A stretch of 6,447 nt of DNA, taken from JANNAT01 sp031422555 (lineage in GTDB: Bacteria; Pseudomonadota; Alphaproteobacteria; Rhodobacterales; Rhodobacteraceae). Below, piece by piece: positions 5,417 through 6,447 of this stretch (its first letter is position 1; every line of letters starts with the position of its first letter). The translations under genes were made by a program, and so were the position numbers. Location: NCBI GenBank assembly GCA_031422555.1, contig JANPLZ010000011.1, positions 1 to 6,447 of the forward strand, read 5' to 3'. Below the pieces are notes generated by a model, which was not told the origin of the DNA, did no database searches, and saw nothing but the letters and a program-made list of their open reading frames with translations.

Positions 5417-6163
5417 ATGCGCAACATGGGACGACGGATCGGTGGGGTGCTGCCCGGGCTGGTGCTGCTGGCGACAGGGGCGGTGGCGCAAGACATCCCA
5501 TCGGCGGTGGGGCGCATTATCTATTCGGATGTGCTGCAGCCCGGGGCGGCGATGTGCAGCGGCGTGCTGGTGGCCCCGGATCTGGTGCTGACGGCGGGCC
5601 ATTGCGTGCGCGGCGCGGTGGCAGATCCGGCGGGCCTGCGGTTTGATGCGGGCTGGACGGATGGTCACCCCGCCGCGCGCCGCCTTGGGCGCAAGGTGAT
5701 CCTGACCGCCGATGCAGAGCCCGCCGGTCAAGTCGGTTTTGCAGGTCTGGTCGGTTTTGCAGGTCTGGCGCAGGACGTGGCGCTGATCGTTCTGGACAGC
5801 GCCTTTGCCCCTGATGAGGCCACACCGCTGCCAATTGCCACCGCCCCGGCCGATGAATTTGTGCTGCACGCTTTCGCCCGCACCGCCCCCGGGCATCCTG
5901 CCCCGGCGGTGGTCTGCACGCTGCGCGCCCGCGTGCCGGGACCGGAACCCGATCTGCCGGAACCCGATCTGCCGGAACCCGGCCTGCTGGGTCTTGATTG
6001 TCCGGTGGTTTCGGGCAATTCCGGCGCGCCGCTGCTGCAAACCGGCAGCACCGGCTGGCAAATCGCCGCCATCATGGTCGCCGCAGGCAAAGGCCCGGTC
6101 CGCGCCTGGGCCACCCAGATCCCCGAAGCCTTGCTGGCACGGATTTCACAGCGGGTGGAGTGA
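5417..6163 (+). CDS. Secreted trypsin-like serine protease, 248 aa
   Basis: This is an exported endopeptidase of the chymotrypsin/trypsin superfamily (PA clan, S1-like). The signal peptide covers about residues 1-25 (MRNMGRRIGG, hydrophobic core, likely cut near AVA-Q). The catalytic triad is visible: H62 in LTAGHC, D120 in DVALIVLD and S202 in GNSGAPL. Cysteines C47/C63 bracket the histidine as in trypsins, and C167/C195 form a second plausible pair. Two tandem duplications sit in the protein: VGFAGL twice (106-117), directly before the catalytic Asp, and PEPDL three times (176-190), 12 residues before C202's counterpart S202. No sorting tail is seen, so it should be free in the periplasm or released. 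The ATG at 5417 is chosen because AGAAGGG lies 12 bases upstream and the signal peptide starts there. In-frame upstream ATGs (5228, 5339) would add unlikely residues, and the ATG at 5426 is an alternative. Its place divergent from xrtD suggests, but does not show, a link to substrate processing. Confidence 0.88.
   Translation: MRNMGRRIGGVLPGLVLLATGAVAQDIPSAVGRIIYSDVLQPGAAMCSGVLVAPDLVLTAGHCVRGAVADPAGLRFDAGWTDGHPAARRLGRKVILTADAEPAGQVGFAGLVGFAGLAQDVALIVLDSAFAPDEATPLPIATAPADEFVLHAFARTAPGHPAPAVVCTLRARVPGPEPDLPEPDLPEPGLLGLDCPVVSGNSGAPLLQTGSTGWQIAAIMVAAGKGPVRAWATQIPEALLARISQRVE
5732..5767 (+). repeat. Perfect 18-bp tandem duplication in the protease gene
   Basis: GTCGGTTTTGCAGGTCTG occurs twice in a row with no mismatch (5732-5749, 5750-5767). 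It encodes VGFAGL-VGFAGL at residues 106-117, two residues before the catalytic Asp120. Absence of any divergence, even at third positions, points to a recent duplication. Confidence 0.95.
5942..5986 (+). repeat. 15-bp tandem repeat in the protease gene
   Basis: CCGGAACCCGATCTG occurs at 5942-5956 and 5957-5971 identically, and at 5972-5986 with two changes. It encodes PEPDL-PEPDL-PEPGL (residues 176-190), a proline-rich loop between the two late cysteines and ahead of the catalytic serine. Confidence 0.95.
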
Positions 6164-6259
6164 GGTTGGGGGGGCGATGCGGTTGCGGGTGGGCTGCACG
6201 GGGCTATTGGCACCAACATCTTGATTATACTGATGAAAGAAGCGTCGCTACCCCCCCCG

Positions 6260-6447
6260 TCAGGGCCGGAACTCGAATGTCCTGCCAACTGACAAAAACA
6301 CCGAGCTGGCATTGGCGCGGCCGATGCCGTCTTCGTCTTTGATGCGGTGGTTGGCACCGGCGCTCAGGGTCCAGTCTTGGCTAAGGGCATAGTTCAGGGC
6401 GGCGTTCAGGCTGGTGTTATCGGTGACAGTGCCGCTGGCGGTGTCTT
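6260..6447 (-). CDS. Probable outer-membrane beta-barrel protein, C-terminal 61 residues (partial)
   Basis: The frame is open from the right edge to a TGA at 6260-6262; the start lies beyond the window. The visible part shows alternating polar and hydrophobic residues in strand-like blocks: SLNAALNYAL, then WTLSAGANHRI, a charged turn (KDEDGIGRA), and finally SSVFLSVGRTFEFRP. A last strand with aromatic residues near the end is typical of outer-membrane barrels recognised by the BAM machinery, though here the end is F-R-P rather than a terminal Phe. Codon use is GC-rich with third-position G/C, as in the neighbours. It converges with the protease gene across about 96 bases. I cannot name the family from this fragment. 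Barrel proteins do occur at exosortase and exopolysaccharide loci, so a functional link is possible. Confidence 0.65.
   Translation of the reverse strand, partial: DTASGTVTDNTSLNAALNYALSQDWTLSAGANHRIKDEDGIGRANASSVFLSVGRTFEFRP

Noticed and set aside
6224..6229. Perfect TATAAT on the minus strand in the gap between the convergent protease and barrel genes
   Set aside because: No -35 lies at the right distance and no gene follows in that direction.
6251..6258. Run of eight C's as a possible phase-variation tract
   Set aside because: It lies just past the stop codon of the minus-strand barrel gene and outside the protease gene, so slippage there would not change either protein. A second short run (seven G's at 6168-6174) is also intergenic.

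Overview
This GC-rich window most likely comes from an alphaproteobacterium, probably of the Rhodobacterales/Roseobacter type. That placement is inferred from codon use, the exosortase-EpsI fusion architecture and the VPLPA-type C-terminal sorting tails. No rRNA or other marker gene is present to confirm it.

The core of the window is a compact protein-sorting locus. On the minus strand (3471-5114) lies a fused exosortase-EpsI protein, recognisable as XrtD, the exosortase that handles VPLPA-CTERM proteins. Its Cys213/Arg258/His279 catalytic residues are intact. Beside it are three genes for secreted proteins with matching tripartite tails (V-P-x-P motif, hydrophobic helix, Arg-rich end). These are a 209-residue protein (272-901, +), a 441-residue protein with a glycine-rich and polyproline stalk (1304-2629, +), and a 193-residue protein downstream of xrtD (2760-3341, -). 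The likely scheme is Sec export of the three substrates, retention by the tail helix, and tail removal or transfer by XrtD in the inner membrane. Where the substrates end up cannot be read from the sequence.

Divergent from xrtD is a secreted trypsin-like serine protease with a complete His-Asp-Ser triad (5417-6163, +). At the right edge is the C-terminal end of a probable outer-membrane beta-barrel protein on the minus strand (6260-6447, cut by the window).

The non-coding parts hold a strong terminator after the first gene, a 12-bp-stem bidirectional terminator between the second and third genes, and a perfect 18-bp palindrome (2643-2660) that fits the published repABC-type parS pattern. There is also a 20-bp inverted repeat exactly inside the -35/-10 spacer of a candidate promoter for the 193-residue protein. 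Between 5028 and 5986 there are four separate short tandem repeats (units of 15, 10, 18 and 15 bp). They lie in the xrtD start region, the divergent intergenic region and twice in the protease gene. This clustering is the least expected pattern in the window.

The system itself (XrtD/VPLPA-CTERM) is a known class. The less described parts are the 441-residue substrate, the adjacent protease, the repeat cluster and the two palindromes.
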